A stretch of DNA of 64,000 nt, from the NCBI GenBank assembly GCA_032821775.1, contig JAVLRN010000001.1, positions 3,224,001 to 3,288,000 of the forward strand. Reading direction: 5' to 3'. The DNA comes from Sanguinoderma infundibulare (taxonomy: Eukaryota > Basidiomycota > Agaricomycetes > Polyporales > Polyporaceae). The notes beneath the pieces were generated by a model. The model did not search any database. It had not been told where the DNA came from and saw nothing but the letters and a program-made list of their open reading frames with translations. A program made the translations under genes and the position numbers. Of the stretch, positions 37,401-51,820 are shown one piece after another (positions within the stretch are counted from its first letter, which is position 1; each line of letters opens with the position of its first letter).

Positions 37401-38764
37401 ATGCAGCTGCTTCCTGGTCTCGCGTTCTTCATCTACTTGCGCGCCGTCGTTGCACATGGTGGCCACGAGCATGAGGGCCCCAAGCCCGGAGAGGATTTAA
37501 AATATGCACAAAGACACGTAAGTCCCATGCCTTCTCCAGGCCTGATGGTGTGCCCTTTGACATCACCATGCTCTATCTAGATGGCCTCGGAACACCATAT
37601 GTATGGCACTATCGTCACAGTGAATGGGACGAAGGGAACTCACCTTTCTCATGCAGCGACTCGTTCGATGTGCCCAGTTTCTTCCTGCTCCATGACCTGA
37701 ACCGGTACGTCCCGTGCAAGCATCCAATCCTATCTCGCATTCGCCAACGCTTGCCCTAGCGATAATCGTTGGGACAAGGACGAGATTGAGGCCATCTATG
37801 GTGTTCACCACGTGTACTCTCAAAAGAAGTCCAAGGTGCGTCATAAATCTCTTGCTGAGTACACCTCGTATGCTCACCCCGAGGCTTCCCCGTAGGACGA
37901 GGTCGAGCATCAGAAGAAGGCCGAGTATATTGTCAGCACCGTGCTGAAACGTTTCGACAAGAACGGAGATGAGGCTATTACCCTTGACGAGCTTGAGGCC
38001 GTGGGTCTCGACGAGCTGCTCAGCTTCGACGAGCTTGGCGCAGAGGGTCACCATTATGACGTTGAGAGCGGTGCGTCTGACCTGTCCCCCCTTCGTTGCA
38101 TTTATCTCAAACCGCCGCATTATAGAGTTCTTCCTACACCACGAAGGTAGCGTACCTCCCGTCCTCACCCCCGCCCGCGTATCCTGAATCATCCTCCCTT
38201 CCGACAACCCCCAGAACAATACCACTCTACCCCGGAGACCCAGACAGACGAGTCGTACACCCACCCCGAAGACCTCGAGCACTTCTCGCACCACGAGCAC
38301 ATCGAGCGCATCGAGGCCGAGCGCGAGGCCAAATACCAGGGCGTCTCCGTCGAGGAGGTCCTTGCGCAACACGAGCCCCACGAGCACGACCACCCTGAGC
38401 AGCAGCAGCAGCAGCATGCCGAGGACCCTCACCTCCTGGTCCAGAATCCCAACCATGACCAGCTCCAGACCCCGGAGCTACAGGAACCTCCTGTGAAGAA
38501 GCCCCAGCGGCCCATCCCGCCCGAGGAGCAGGATCCCGCCGTGCGATTCGCGAACGCGAAGGCCGAGGCCGCCAGCCACGGCGAATGGGGTCAAGGCGAG
38601 GGCGGCTACAAGGCACCCAAGTCGCCCGGAGAGAAGATGAGGAAGAACGTCCCGTACAAGGTCCGTGCCTACCCTGTTCTTCCCCCGACGTACCCTGCCC
38701 ATCTGGACGCTAACGCAGGACAAAATGCAGTACAAGTTCCGTCGGACCTGGGGGGACTTCTGAC
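37401..38764 (+). CDS. Nucleobindin/SSP120-like EF-hand secretory protein
   Basis: A signal peptide (MQLLPGLAFFIYLRAVVA) is followed by a His-rich segment HGGHEHEG. Exons join to give QRHMASEHHIDSFDVPSFFL, LLHDLNRDNRWDKDEIEAIY and, after an intron, DEVEHQKKAEYIVSTVLKRF, DKNGDEAITLDELEA. The two acidic loops are EF-hand-like Ca2+ sites. A Gln/Glu/His-rich region follows, then a C-terminal conserved part with FANAKAEAASHGEWGQGEGG and PYKYKFRRTWGDF. This layout fits the nucleobindin family (Ssp120 in yeast), luminal or secreted proteins linked to ER-Golgi cargo. The exact client is unknown. Confidence 0.85.
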
Positions 38765-39480
38765 CGCGTCTCGATTATCTACTTTATTTGGTCATACTGC
38801 CTGCTGCCGCGAGTCCTGGACGGGCACACTCGTGTCTGGATCTGTGAAGGTGGTTGTTCAGTCCAAGACACGGGCTAGGGCATGCTCAGATATCCGTTAT
38901 ACACGTTTTCGTTATATTCTCTTGTGAAACCCGTGCTATCGGATTTTGCTTGGTTAGTTGGATCTTCGCCTGGCGATTGCCCGCCGCTACCTGTTCCTGA
39001 GCGAGGAACACCGATCGTTTGGTCAGAACGTTGTGTTCTGCATAGCGTTTTACGGTGCCCATCGCGCTTACCGTGGGACCGGTGCTCATGTATTCGCTAG
39101 TGACTACAGAGACTCTGACCAGACCGTCAATGTGCATTCAGCTCACGCAGTGAGCTGAGAGGCGAGGGAGCAGCCAGACCTGAGAGCTTGCCGTTGGTAC
39201 ATGAAGACGTTACGACGCCTGCAAGCAGAACGAACATGGTCGTTAAAAGTAACATGGTATCAGGGCTACAACATCTGGCGCCGAAATAGACGAGTCCATT
39301 ACATCGTGCAAACGTGTCGCAGACAAAAGGTGAAGGATGTGCAGATAAATCCGGTCAGTCATGCGCAGGGGCCAAGAAGCTAGGAACGAGGGGCTGCGAA
39401 AGGAAGCGAAGGGGCTGGAGCGGAGCAGAGCGTTCGGGTTCCAATATGTACTCAATAACGGGGCACCTGTCACCGGTCCA
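38765..39480. other. Convergent spacer, with a retrotransposon-like primer-binding motif
   Basis: About 0.7 kb between the nucleobindin-like gene and the DOP1 3' end. It contains aaca|TGGTATCAGGGC at 39251-39266, resembling an LTR end followed by a Met-tRNA primer-binding site, but no LTR pair or polyprotein was found. Confidence 0.3.
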
Positions 39481-42400
39481 TCACCGTCCCTCGAAGAGGT
39501 CCTCGAGCAGACCGCGTTCTACCGCCGGCCAGTCGATCATACCACCGCTGCCGTAGACGCTCTCGTACGAGGATATGCTCGCGGCCGAGAAGAACGGCAC
39601 GAGGTCCCGGACGCTGTCGATCTGCCGGAACGACTCGAGCAGCGGCCGACGCATCTGTGTCGCCGGTGCGGACGGCGTGGGCAGGTGCGATACCGGCGGT
39701 CGAGCGTCGCTCTGGAACGACAGCGTGAGTGGGCGAGATATGTTTGGGGATCTCGGCTGATATCCGCACCTCTGGGATAGGCAGGGCCCCAACCACTTCC
39801 GCCAGCTGATCCAGGAGCGCTTCTGGGGACCAGTCCTCCGGACGGTAGACGGCATCGACGGTGTCGGTGATAAAGATCCATTGGTGCCTAAGGTGAGTGT
39901 CAACTACCTCTCATAACGCATATGTCTTCAGCGCTTACACTTGGAACTCCTCCGTTTGCAGCACCAGCAGCAGATCGAGCAGCTTGCAAGCGGAGAGAAT
40001 GAGTCCGAGCTCTTCCGATCCATCACTGGGGGAACTGGCGAGTATCCCGTCGAATATACGATACTGTAGGCAAATCGTGAACATTGAGTGCTGCCATCGA
40101 CGAGACGCATGCTCACCAGCTCGGTTAAGATGACTGGCCAGAAGCTCGACAAGTTGTGTGGTGAGAGGCGACACAGCAGAACCCGTACACAAAGGAACAC
40201 TTCGCTCTGCACAATCGGGGCCGTGACATTGCGCAGGGTGTCAACCAGCTTCTCCTGGATGCTTGGAAGCGAAGTGAGGAAATGGTTCTTCTCCGCTGAC
40301 AGGATCACATAGGACAATCGCCGTAGGTTCAAGGAGCGAAGGAGCATCTCATATTCGCGGTTCGTAAAAATGTTTGCGGAGGTGACTGTGGTGATCTTGC
40401 CTGAATGGCGGTCAACATAACACGGATACGCACACACGATAGTCAGTCTTACCTAGCAGCTCGGGCAACGCAGTCTTGTCGGTATCAAATAGCGACCTGA
40501 TCATCGACATCCATTTTTGTCCCGCATCCGCTGTCGAGTTGAAGCACCTGTTGTCGTTGAGGGAGTCCATCACAGGCGATCGCCAAGCCTTTACTGCGAC
40601 ATTGATCTTGGACATCTCTCGGATGATAGCGATGATATCGTCTTCCACATCCAGCGGCCTTCGAAGAAAGGTTAGCACATGGGGACGTCTTAGAGCCGCA
40701 GATAATCATGCCTCGCTTTGCCCTTGAGTGCGGGAGTCACAACGTTGTAGACGATCTGGTTGCATGCTACCAACGTCTTGTCCGAATCGATTAAGAACTT
40801 GCGCAAGTTCGGCAGTGCGTCCGATGCGATATATGAGTTGACCTTAACGACGTGAGCACGGATACAAGGGTAGATGCTCCCCAAAGAGCAACATACCTGC
40901 TGAACAACGTCCGTGCTATATGTAGGCTTAGTCGTATCGGGTAACGGGAGCGGCAGAGAGGTCGTGCTCGCGTTCTTCTCGTCTGGCCTAGCCTCAGTGG
41001 CTGCGACAAAATTTGTGAGATCTCGCGTATATATGCACGTCTGTTAATAACATACCGCGAAGAACAGGTACCGGCGAATCCCTGCCATTCGCAACGAGGG
41101 GTTCCCGCTGCGTTCTTCGTATCCACGAACCGGACTCCACAGCACGCCCGGACAGGACACAGATATCGAGGAGCTTGCCATACGTCTCCTGCATGTCCCT
41201 GCGTATGCGCTTGTCATCCAATGCTGTTGTTTGAGACACCTTGTCCGCGAGGACAGTGAAACACCTGGCACAATGTTTAGCTCGTCTGAGACTTGCGTGT
41301 ACGAAACTTGACATACTTAAGCGCAGCGAACGCTTGCGGTCGGAAGTCGCGCAGAGAGACGAGCAAATCCTTCGCCAGCTGCAAGAATCGATTCCATACT
41401 TGCAAAGCTAAAGGTCCCTCCAAGCGCTTCATGTACTGCTCGAGGAAGTCGAACAGCGTCATGTCGAGACTGCAGCCAAGACCATGAGTGAGGAACTTGG
41501 TGACTAATACACCGAGACGCTTACAGATCGGCGAACACGACTATCTTCTTGGTGCGCTCCGAGAGTCCCGGTGTTCGGCATGAGATGCTTTCGCACAACA
41601 TATGCACCGCGTTCTGTGCGCTCGATGTGAGAACATCGACGAGGTCGTAAGCTGCTGACGTCTCCGCGGTCTCTGGCCGAGCCTACACCGAAGGTCAGAC
41701 AAAGACGGCATATTGGGAGCGACACATACCGTGACCTGTTCTTGCCAGCAATCGACAACAGCCTCCAGGACCTCGGTCGAATACGCGCGGAACAGGTGCT
41801 CCAGAACGCGCCTACTCCGATTCCGTGCGCGAGTGTAGATGAGAGCAAGCGACTCCTCCCTCGAAGCCCAGTGATTATCCCGAGGGATAACTAGCCTATC
41901 CCACATGGCGTATAGGACCCTGACGGCATTGTGAAAACACCGATTGTCGGATGACCTCGACTAAAAGGGATTATGTTAGTGGAATGAATTACCACCAGAG
42001 CATCGGTCTCACCAAGGTCGCATCATCAGTGGTGCTGGAAGCGCCATCGGAACCGAAAACGTTTGAGACGTAGCCCAGCAATCCGCTCGACTCTTGCATG
42101 ACCTTCTCCGCTGCCTGCTGGTCGTCTTCGGCAGGCTGCTCCACTGCAGTGCGGGTCATGCTGAGGAGAGAGAGTCGTTCCAAAGCGGTGAGAAGCATCA
42201 TTACGTCCGCATCCGTGGTGTAGGACATGATGTCGTCGTCGTCTCGAGGACCATCAGATGAGGCATCCAGGATCTCCGTCAGGGCTATCCGTAATTGCCG
42301 GCATACGCAATCCGTCAGGGGCATGACCACGGCTTTCAGTGTCTCCTTGAAATGGGGCACGGTCATCAAGACAAAGTCCAACCAGTGTTGCAGGATCGAC

Positions 42401-45400
42401 CTGTTAGAAGGGGTAGAGATGCCATCGACGAGTGTTTGAACGAGCAGCGGATGAACAGCATGAGATTGTTTGCTATAGGCGGTGGGCGCATCTTGGAGAC
42501 TGAGAGTATCAGCAGCTCGTTCAAGTTGTGTCGCCGAGGTACGACCTTCAGAGGCGGCGATGGATGCGACAATGACGGTGTGGAGAAGGTGGAGCAACTT
42601 GTTTTGCAGGTCTAATCTCCCGGTGTGAATGCAAAAGTAGAGCTTCTGCACGACCACCGACTCGAGCGACTGGAGAGTGACAAGGTCGACCTCGCCGCGT
42701 ACCACAAGCAACTGCAGGAGTTCCACAGCAAGGTTCTGTGAAACTATGTGGTGAGGTTGCATGATCGATAACAAGGATGCCTTTGGCTCCGACTGCAATA
42801 CCCTGTAGTGCTGGTTAGGAAGTTCTTCCAAATGACACGGTAAGCAGAGGCCTACCTAGTCAACAATTGAGATATAATGATGTCCATGTACGTCGCGTCG
42901 GGAAACGTCGCGCCGACTGATTCGAATGGACATAAGTTTCGTGCCACGCGATGCAAGAAGTTCTAACGCACGGTTCTGCAGACGTTGCACAAGCGAGCCG
43001 TACAGTGACCGGCTGACCGGCGTACTGCGAGCAGTCTTGCAGAACCCGAGGCCGCCGAACTTGACAACAAAGAGTAGCGTCTCGAGCAAGTAGTTCACGT
43101 AATGCTGGTCGAATGGCCGGTCATAAGTGAATCCTTGTAGCTGCTTGTTCTTGAGCTCCGTTATCGACGGGGAGCACAGAATGTTGGGGTCAAAGAGGTC
43201 GAACAACATGGGGTCTAGCACGCTATGAGAAAATGAGAGTCACGTCCGTACATGGGCGCAAGAGCTTACCGAATGTAGGACTTCAAGCTGCACCTCATCC
43301 ACGTCTCGCCTATCCGTTTCAGTTTCGGATCGTCGCTTCTGAGCGTCTCCAGCACGCTCATCATGGGCACCTTCAAGTGGACACCGGGGAGCAAGTTGTC
43401 GTCTGGACGGCCATGTCAGTATCATGGTAGAGGGCCCAATGTCACAAAACATACCCGTTAGCCTCCATAGCACGCCAAATGCTTCGCAAGCATCCTGGAG
43501 CTCGCTTGGTAGACGGGAAGATAGGCTTTGAGCGATCACGGACTCCACGTGAGGTTGAGTGCCTATTCGCTCTAACGACCAGATGAGGCTAACGGCGCGG
43601 GCGTGGTATGCTGAATAGACAGGGCGCAGGTACCGAAGAAGCTGAAAGATATGAGGGCGTATGTTCGAAATGTAAAACCACGGCAAAACATACCACGTTG
43701 ACCATCGCCGCGATGTATGAACGCCTGTTGAGCACGAAGGCAGGCTCCAATCTCTCCGTCTGGTGGACCTTTATTGCGATCGTAACGAACCTATCCACGA
43801 TACTGAAGCTCACGGTCTACTTTCACCAACGTAAGCATAGACGCTTTCGATAGGGAACGTTAAACAGACCTTCTGCTGAAGACACTCGAGCAACGCGGAG
43901 AGCCAAGATGTTGGATCCCAAATTGCAACGAGAGCCTTGTCCGCTTCTTGGTCGAGCCGACTCACAAGCAAATCAAGCAAGGCCAAGGAAGACAACAGTA
44001 TGTCGCGTGGAGCATGCTCTTTGTCGCCCGCCAAGATAGCCTTTGCAACCACAGTGCTCAGGGAAATGCTATCTTCAAATGCAGTGACGAATGGAATGGT
44101 TGAGTGTCTTGATACCGATGAACGAGTACCATCGTCCAAATCAACACCGTAGAAAGCACAGGCAAAAGAGATTACGTCGGTGACTGCTGCAAACTCCTGT
44201 TCTTGGCGCAACGGGGGTCGAGACCTCAGCGCAGTATGAGGGATACGCTTCAGGATCTCCAGTTCCAAAGCAAGAGTATCCAACACCACGGGCAATTCTA
44301 ATGTGCTGTCCAATGTGCGGGACTGAATGATGTCGTGAGCTACCGGATGACATGTGACAAGCCAGGGGTGCTTACCGCGAGAAGCCCTAGGATGGCGGAA
44401 AACACCACAGGAAGGTGAATGGTCTCGATTTCCTCGTCGTGGGTATGGAATGTTGTCAAGAGGTATTTGACCATTCGGCAGCCCTGCAAGTCTTGTCAAA
44501 ATCGTCCAATTGAAGCAAGCAGCACGGGTCTCACCCGACTGGACCCTTGACTAGGGTTGAGATCGGACATAACAGCGACAAGGAGCCTACTCCATAGTGC
44601 GTGCTGTTCGACGGCCTCGTACAGAGTACTTCCCGTCATCGTCAACTGGAATAAACGAACAAACTTCAGTGTCGCAATGTCAAGTCAAACTGAAATGCAT
44701 ACGTCATCACTAGCATCTGTCCCTGACTCCAGTGCTTGTTGAAGCGCCTTGAAGGCGTCGTAAATCAAGACTTCAGTGAGCGGGAGACCGACTTCCCACT
44801 TGTCCAGGAGCGAGATGAAGATCTTGAATGGCCGAGATGGCGAATACTCAGGTGAAGGGTGGAACATTTCGTCCTACACGTTGTAAGCAACTATACCTGT
44901 GAATATCAGGAAAGTAGTGAGTACCCTGAGCGTCGACCTCAACAACTCCAACGAATGCTGCTTGTAGTACTCGATTTGCGCTTGACTTCCTTCTACTGGA
45001 CCTAACAACCATGCAAATAATCGCCGGTTCAGCGCCAGGTCTCGTCGTAGGACCACGCTTGTCGCTGCACGCATGAGTATAGCACGGTCGTCCGCCTGGG
45101 CCTTCTTCACCGCGGTGCCGTCAATGCGCAGTGACTGCAGTAGGATGTCCAAGGCACCACGCCGAACGAGCAGATCGTCGTCTTCGAGTGCAGCAGCGAA
45201 CGCCCTGATCATGAGGCCTATGTCGTTGCCAACGATCGGGGTGATGTCTGTCGAGTGAAGAGCCTTGGTGAGCTATTATGGTACGCACGACTGAAAACAG
45301 CTGAACAACCTTCATCGGCTTTGAAAGACGGTAGTCTCCGAGACAAGTAGCTCAATGCAGTGCCTCGGGCGCGAGGAGTGGTGAGCATCACAAGCCAAAT

Positions 45401-46271
45401 GTTCTGGAAGAAGAAAGACTGTGATATTGTGCCAGCTAGGCGGTCGAGCAGGGCGAGAACCTGCGCCGAGGTTGTTGAATTTGGATTCGCGAGAATCATA
45501 GCTATGACTTGCACACCTTGTCGAAGTACTCCCCCGTCTCCTCTTCCAAGCCCGGGAGTAGCGCGAGAATAAAGGATTTCGTGATGGGGCGAAGGCCAGC
45601 TTGCAGTGGGAGGTAATGTGTGTCGAAGAGGTTCAGGACGGTAGGCTTGACAGCAGTCGCGGCGTACTCGAAAAAGGGGAATAATCCTGAAGACCATAGT
45701 GCTAGGTCCCGCTGCAATCCTTCGGACTACCAGAGCACCCATGAATAATGGATAACAGACACGGATGATCACGTACCCCTAGGACCGCCAGAATATGTGA
45801 ATATACGTCCAAGGCCCTCTGGTGTACTCCATTTGGCAGGGCCGGGTTAAGACATTGCGCTAACCGTTTCGCCACGACCAGCTTGCGCGGAATCTCCTTG
45901 AACTGCTGATACGATTCCAACGTCTGGAATACCGCGATGTCAACTGCATAGCAACGAGGCGGTAGTTCCTCATACGCACCTTGAGCAGCTGTTTAAGAAA
46001 CGCGATGAAGTCCGCCCATTCCCCCACGTTATCGAATGAGCTCAGACACTTCTCGACCTGCTGGGTGTACTTCTTGTACTTCGGGTCGGAAGCGTATCCA
46101 GGCGGCGTCGAAGCTGGCGGACAGGGTGAGCAAGAGATGTCCATACTGCCGCGCGCGGCAGAATATCTCCATGGTATGTAACTCACTGCCATCCGCACCT
46201 CTCAACGCGTACCACGGAGATCGTCTTCGGGTGTCCCCGGCGCCGATCATGGGCGAACCTGCAGCAGACAT
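39481..46271 (-). CDS. DOP1: Dopey family protein DOP1
   Basis: A 6.8 kb, many-exon gene starting MSAAGSPMIGAGDTRRRSPW. The first junction gives RASTPPGYASDPKYKKYTQQ, followed by VEKCLSSFDNVGEWADFIAF, LKQLLK and LVVAKRLAQCLNPALPNGVH, QRALDVYSHILAVLG and GLQRDLALWSSGLFPFFEYA: the Dopey N-terminal domain. The long middle is helical repeat-like with Leu-rich blocks, and the C-terminus ends VYGSGGMIDWPAVERGLLED. With Mon2 and the flippase Neo1, DOP1 acts in Golgi-endosome traffic and kinesin linkage (family knowledge). The size agrees with DOP1 of other fungi. Not every internal exon boundary was resolved. Confidence 0.93.
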
Positions 46272-46552
46272 GGCGTTCGCGAACCGCGGAGATGGGGAAC
46301 GGGAAGAAGGATGGAAGTAACAGTGGTTGCGGACGTGAAGCTGCCAATACAGGCGGGCGCAGACTACGCGCACATACGCGCGGGCGTCAGCACGTGGCTC
46401 GAGTGACGTTCTCTCGAGCTAGCTCAGACCGACTTCAATGTTCGCAGACAGCAATCGAGGTGTATTACAGCAACAATACAGGTACAATCAAACAATATCT
46501 GGTGGTCTACAAAGCATGATACGAGTCCGTCTTCACAGCCGAGGAGAGGTCA
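46272..46552. other. Spacer between DOP1 and the INO80-like gene
   Basis: It holds the DOP1 promoter and the 3' flank of the following minus-strand gene. No other feature was seen. Confidence 0.4.
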
Positions 46553-47916
46553 TCAGGGAGCGGCAGGAGGGGCAGAAACTGGAACAGGTATAGAAGGCGT
46601 GTCCACTGAGGGGGTACCAGGCCCGCTGCCACGCTTCTTCGAGAGCTGTGCAGATATGCTGTCGGGAAGGGCTGAGCCTGCGCGAGACGACGCGACTGTA
46701 GACGAATGGTCAGCGACGTTGTGTCTTGCGCCCCTTCCCCTTCCCCGACCAGTTCCAGAGATGGAGACAGCAGAAAGCTTGGGTAGCGAGAGGCCGGCAG
46801 CAGACAGGCCATCGGCACCACTCTGCGCAGCAGCTTGTGAAGCAGCAACTGCGGCCGCGAACGGGGACTCCTTTTCGCCCACCCATGACTTGACAAACCA
46901 TCGCCCGCCTGCAATGCCGCGGACCTCGCGGTTGACCTGGCGCCACTTCCGCACAGGTTTCCCGCTTTTGTCCAGAGGAATAACTGGGGCGAAACCAGTG
47001 CCAATCTTGGGAGGAGGCTGGACGGGGAATGGCTTGGATGGGAGGGGATAGACTGGGAGGGGGACACCTTCCAGCGGTGCGTCGTCGATGATGTGAGGTG
47101 CGTGCGAGAGCATGGAAGACAGGGGAATGTCAGGGTCTGGAGAGCCGTCATGCGGGGCGGGGGAAGAGGCAGCTGTCCCAGCATACGCTACACAAATACA
47201 GTTGTAAGCAGAGAGACAGATTCCATGGCTCGAATTACGCCTACCTTCACTGACGCTCTCAGCATCTGCATCTTTGAGTGCGTTAACAGCACCTTTCGCG
47301 TTCGCTCTAGTGAAAGACGTTACAGCGCGACTATGAAAGAGACTGGAATGACGCACTTCGATGCTTTCTTGCGAATAGTGCGCGTTGAACCCTTGGGAGG
47401 GCCTGGTTTCTTTCTTCCGGTAGGCTGAGACGGAGCGCTCCCAGTTGCAGCCGAAGAAGTATCAAAGCCTTCTGCGCGAGCATCCGGGTTTGAGGCCGCC
47501 TCTGAAGACATGGTTTCAAACCAGGTTATCATGCCGGGCCCATGAACCGGCGCACCAGCACGTCCACTACCTCTGCCTCGCCTACCCCCTCCGCGTCCTC
47601 TTCCGCCGCGACGACCAGCAGGCGCACCTCTGGGTGGGGCAGTGACCTGAGGAGGTATTGGAGGGGCGGGCTTGACGACTTCCTCGTCGTCATCGTCAAT
47701 AAGTTGGTCCTCCTCTTCGTCGTCGTCTTCATCGTCATCGTCATCGCTGTCGCCGCGACCGTGTTTGCTCGACACGGAACTAGCCTTCGATCCCTCCGCC
47801 TTCTCGCTGACGAGAAGTTTGACTCTGAGCTTCGTCCGCGCGGGGTTCGGTTCTGGAGTGGTTTCCTCCCTTAGCGTAGAAATCTGGGGAGCATCCATGT
47901 CGACGTCTTCAGCCAT
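46553..47916 (-). CDS. Basic/acidic nuclear protein, candidate INO80 subunit (Ies4-like)
   Basis: Three exons: the first starts MAEDVDMDAPQISTLREE, contains TKLRVKLLVSEK, a long Asp/Glu run (DSDDDDDEDDDEEEDQLIDD) and an Arg/Gly-rich stretch. A short middle exon reads KANAKGAVNALKDADAESVS. The last exon holds the one conserved-looking block, SGKPVRKWRQVNREVRGIAG, then GRWFVKSWVGEKES, followed by an Ala/Ser-rich tail ending PPAAP. The block resembles the R-K-W...G...W motif I associate with Ies4 of the INO80 remodeller, but the match is from memory and moderate. A general chromatin or RNA-binding role fits the composition in any case. Confidence 0.5.
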
Positions 47917-48306
47917 CGAGGTCGAGTGATCTCGGAGGGACGATACAGAGCAAGAGACGTGAGAGGCTCGAGTTGGGCTCGGGGTTCGGAGAAGGAGAAG
48001 TTAAGTAGAAGGACGGAACGTGCAATGCGGCCGAGTGGCGCGCTAATACTTCGTCCCGCCAGATGTCCCCGAGCGCCCCGGACACCCTGCCCAGAACAAT
48101 GTATTACGTAAGAAAACATCCTATTCTTCCCGTTTGCCGTCCGTCCAACGCAGGCGACGTAGACCGGGTTCACACACACCCTTTTCTCTTCCGTTCTCTG
48201 GTGAGTGCAGAAAGTTGTTTCTCCTCGAGGAAGAGCTTCGTACTGACACGTAGGTCAATTGACGCTTGCCAGGTCACCTCTCTCCCTTCGGGATAACGCG
48301 GGCGGA
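47917..48306. promoter_or_regulatory. Bidirectional promoter of the INO80-like gene (-) and ATP synthase e (+)
   Basis: A 390-bp divergent interval without a supported ORF or TATA box. Confidence 0.4.
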
Positions 48307-48792
48307 ATGGCTTCTACCACAGTCAACGTATGTTGTGATGTACACGCACGGCCAATCGAGCGTGCTAGTTGCTAACCTATCTCAGGTTGTGAGATACACC
48401 GCGCTCCTTGGCGGTGTTTTCTACGGCATTGTCCACCGTCGTTCACTACAAAAGGCACACGACGCCGAGGTCAAGCACCACGCGATTCACGAACGCGAAC
48501 ACTTGATCGAGGAGGCAAAGGATGCATGGAAAAGGAAGAAGGAGAGTGGCAAGGATGGTGGTGAGTATATTCCCTTGTATTTCTGTGTTACTTTCACCCC
48601 AGACCGCGCGCCCTTCGGCACATCCCTTCATACCACCACCACCCCCCCCCCTTCCTCGCCTTTATTTGGTCCGCGTAGTGTGTGTGCTCATTATTGGTCT
48701 GCTTTTTTTTTCCCTCAGTGATCACCGACCCTGAAGATCCCCGGTTCGACCTCGAGAAGCTGTTTGCAAAGTGGGAATCAGAATCGAAGTGA
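48307..48792 (+). CDS. ATP21: Mitochondrial F1Fo ATP synthase subunit e
   Basis: Three exons. Exon 1 encodes MASTTVN, exon 2 VVRYTALLGGVFYGIVHRRS and the charged helix LQKAHDAEVKHHAIHEREHL, exon 3 VITDPEDPRFDLEKLFAKWE and SESK. The N-terminal TM segment contains a GGVFYG motif; the GxxxG-like glycines mediate dimerisation in the family. A coiled coil in the intermembrane space follows. Subunit e (Tim11/Atp21) stabilises ATP synthase dimers and cristae. About 80-90 residues, normal. The second intron (48561-48718) is 158 nt, three times the local norm, and holds a run of 10 C. Confidence 0.9.
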
Positions 48793-49336
48793 CGTGGATG
48801 CCGTCTGTACATCCCTCCCATCTAGAATACAGGCCTATTTCAGATACGACGTCTCGCAACATAGAACGTGTCGAAGATTTGCTGAAGTCTTGGTGCACGT
48901 ATTGCAGACCGCTAGCCAGGCATTCGTTGCTCCGCCTTCATATGTTATCTCCTGTGCTGGTGTCCTCGTAATGCATCCGTGCCGTTAGCTTGTGCCTCTA
49001 CTCTGTGTTGGACAACAGCGTCTTCTTTGCTTCTAATGGCCGGCCCATAGGGTAGTGACAAGCTTGATAGAGACTCGTCGGCGACGCAGGTGGTCATCTG
49101 CGAAGTGGAAGACTCGGACATGCTCGGATGGCGTGATGCGTAAGTTGAGTGTGACGGGTGTATGGAACGCGTCTGTGACGCGACGCGAACGCCGAGGAAC
49201 CTGAAGGTCTCGGTCATGCGTCCTTGTTCTCTCCAGAAACACCCCTCCATCACGTTCCGACTACCGCGCCCCACGTCCGAGTCCCCTTCGGTCAGGCCCC
49301 CATCCATTCGTCTCCTCCAAAAACTCGCAAGCCAGC
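48793..49336. other. Spacer before the RbAp48 homologue
   Basis: Same-direction spacer of 544 bp, holding the 3' flank of ATP synthase e and the promoter of the WD40 gene. A minus-strand frame at 48945-49346 has no recognisable domain and overlaps the next start. Confidence 0.4.
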
Positions 49337-51193
<1,857 letters not shown>

Positions 51194-51497
51194 GAACGCT
51201 AAGGATGGCGATATCTAGCCCTGAAAATGCTTACCCTTCTTCCTGACCCTCGCTGCTGGCAATGTTGGTGTACCCCTTACTCTCTCTTGTTTCCGTATGT
51301 TGACATTTGCACCGTTGTGATATCTTGAACGCTTGTCTTCCCACGCTAGACACACGGCGAGTGCAGTAGAACAGTAGAATCCGATGAACGACTAGGTTGA
51401 GAGACATAAGTTACAGTGAATGTCCCAGTGCGTGTTGTACAACGAGCTTCTCTCGTGCCGGTGCGCGTGCGCGCGGATGCTCTCCATTATGGCGCAA
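51194..51497. other. Convergent spacer between the WD40 gene and RAMP4
   Basis: 3' flanks of two convergent genes; T-rich around 51280-51330. Nothing else seen. Confidence 0.5.
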
Positions 51498-51820
51498 TCA
51501 CAGGAAGAATAGACGGAGGAGCTCGAAGAGCACTAAGGAAGAATGAACCAACGTTCCATCAACATGGAACGGAGATGACGGAACGAGATTTGAGACGCAC
51601 CTCCACCGACGACGACGAACAGGATGATACCCAAGGCCCACAGGCTGATCGGGCTGCGTTTTGAGAGCCTCTCCGCGCGGGAGGCCTTGATAGGGTTTTT
51701 GCCAGCGCGGGACTTCTCCGCGAATGCGTTGTTCCTCTTCCGGAGCTCGAACTCGGTAGGCTATCATGAACCAGCGCACGTCAGTCCCAGACCAGCGAGT
51801 CAGGACGCAGAACGGACCAT
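51498..51820 (-). CDS. YSY6: RAMP4/SERP1 homologue (Ysy6), ER translocon-associated
   Basis: Three coding exons of 3, 160 and 35 nt (51820-51818, 51760-51601, 51532-51498) give exactly 66 codons. The protein reads MPTEFELRKRNNAFAEKSRA, then GKNPIKASRAERLSKRSPIS, then the TM segment LWALGIILFVVVGGVLFELL ending RLFFL. The RKRNxAFAxKxRxGK motif and the C-terminal tail anchor are the signature of RAMP4, which binds Sec61 and protects nascent membrane proteins during ER stress. The first coding exon is just the ATG. Confidence 0.9.

Noticed and set aside
39361..39780. 139-codon plus-strand frame at the DOP1 3' end
   Set aside because: Antisense to the DOP1 C-terminal exons.
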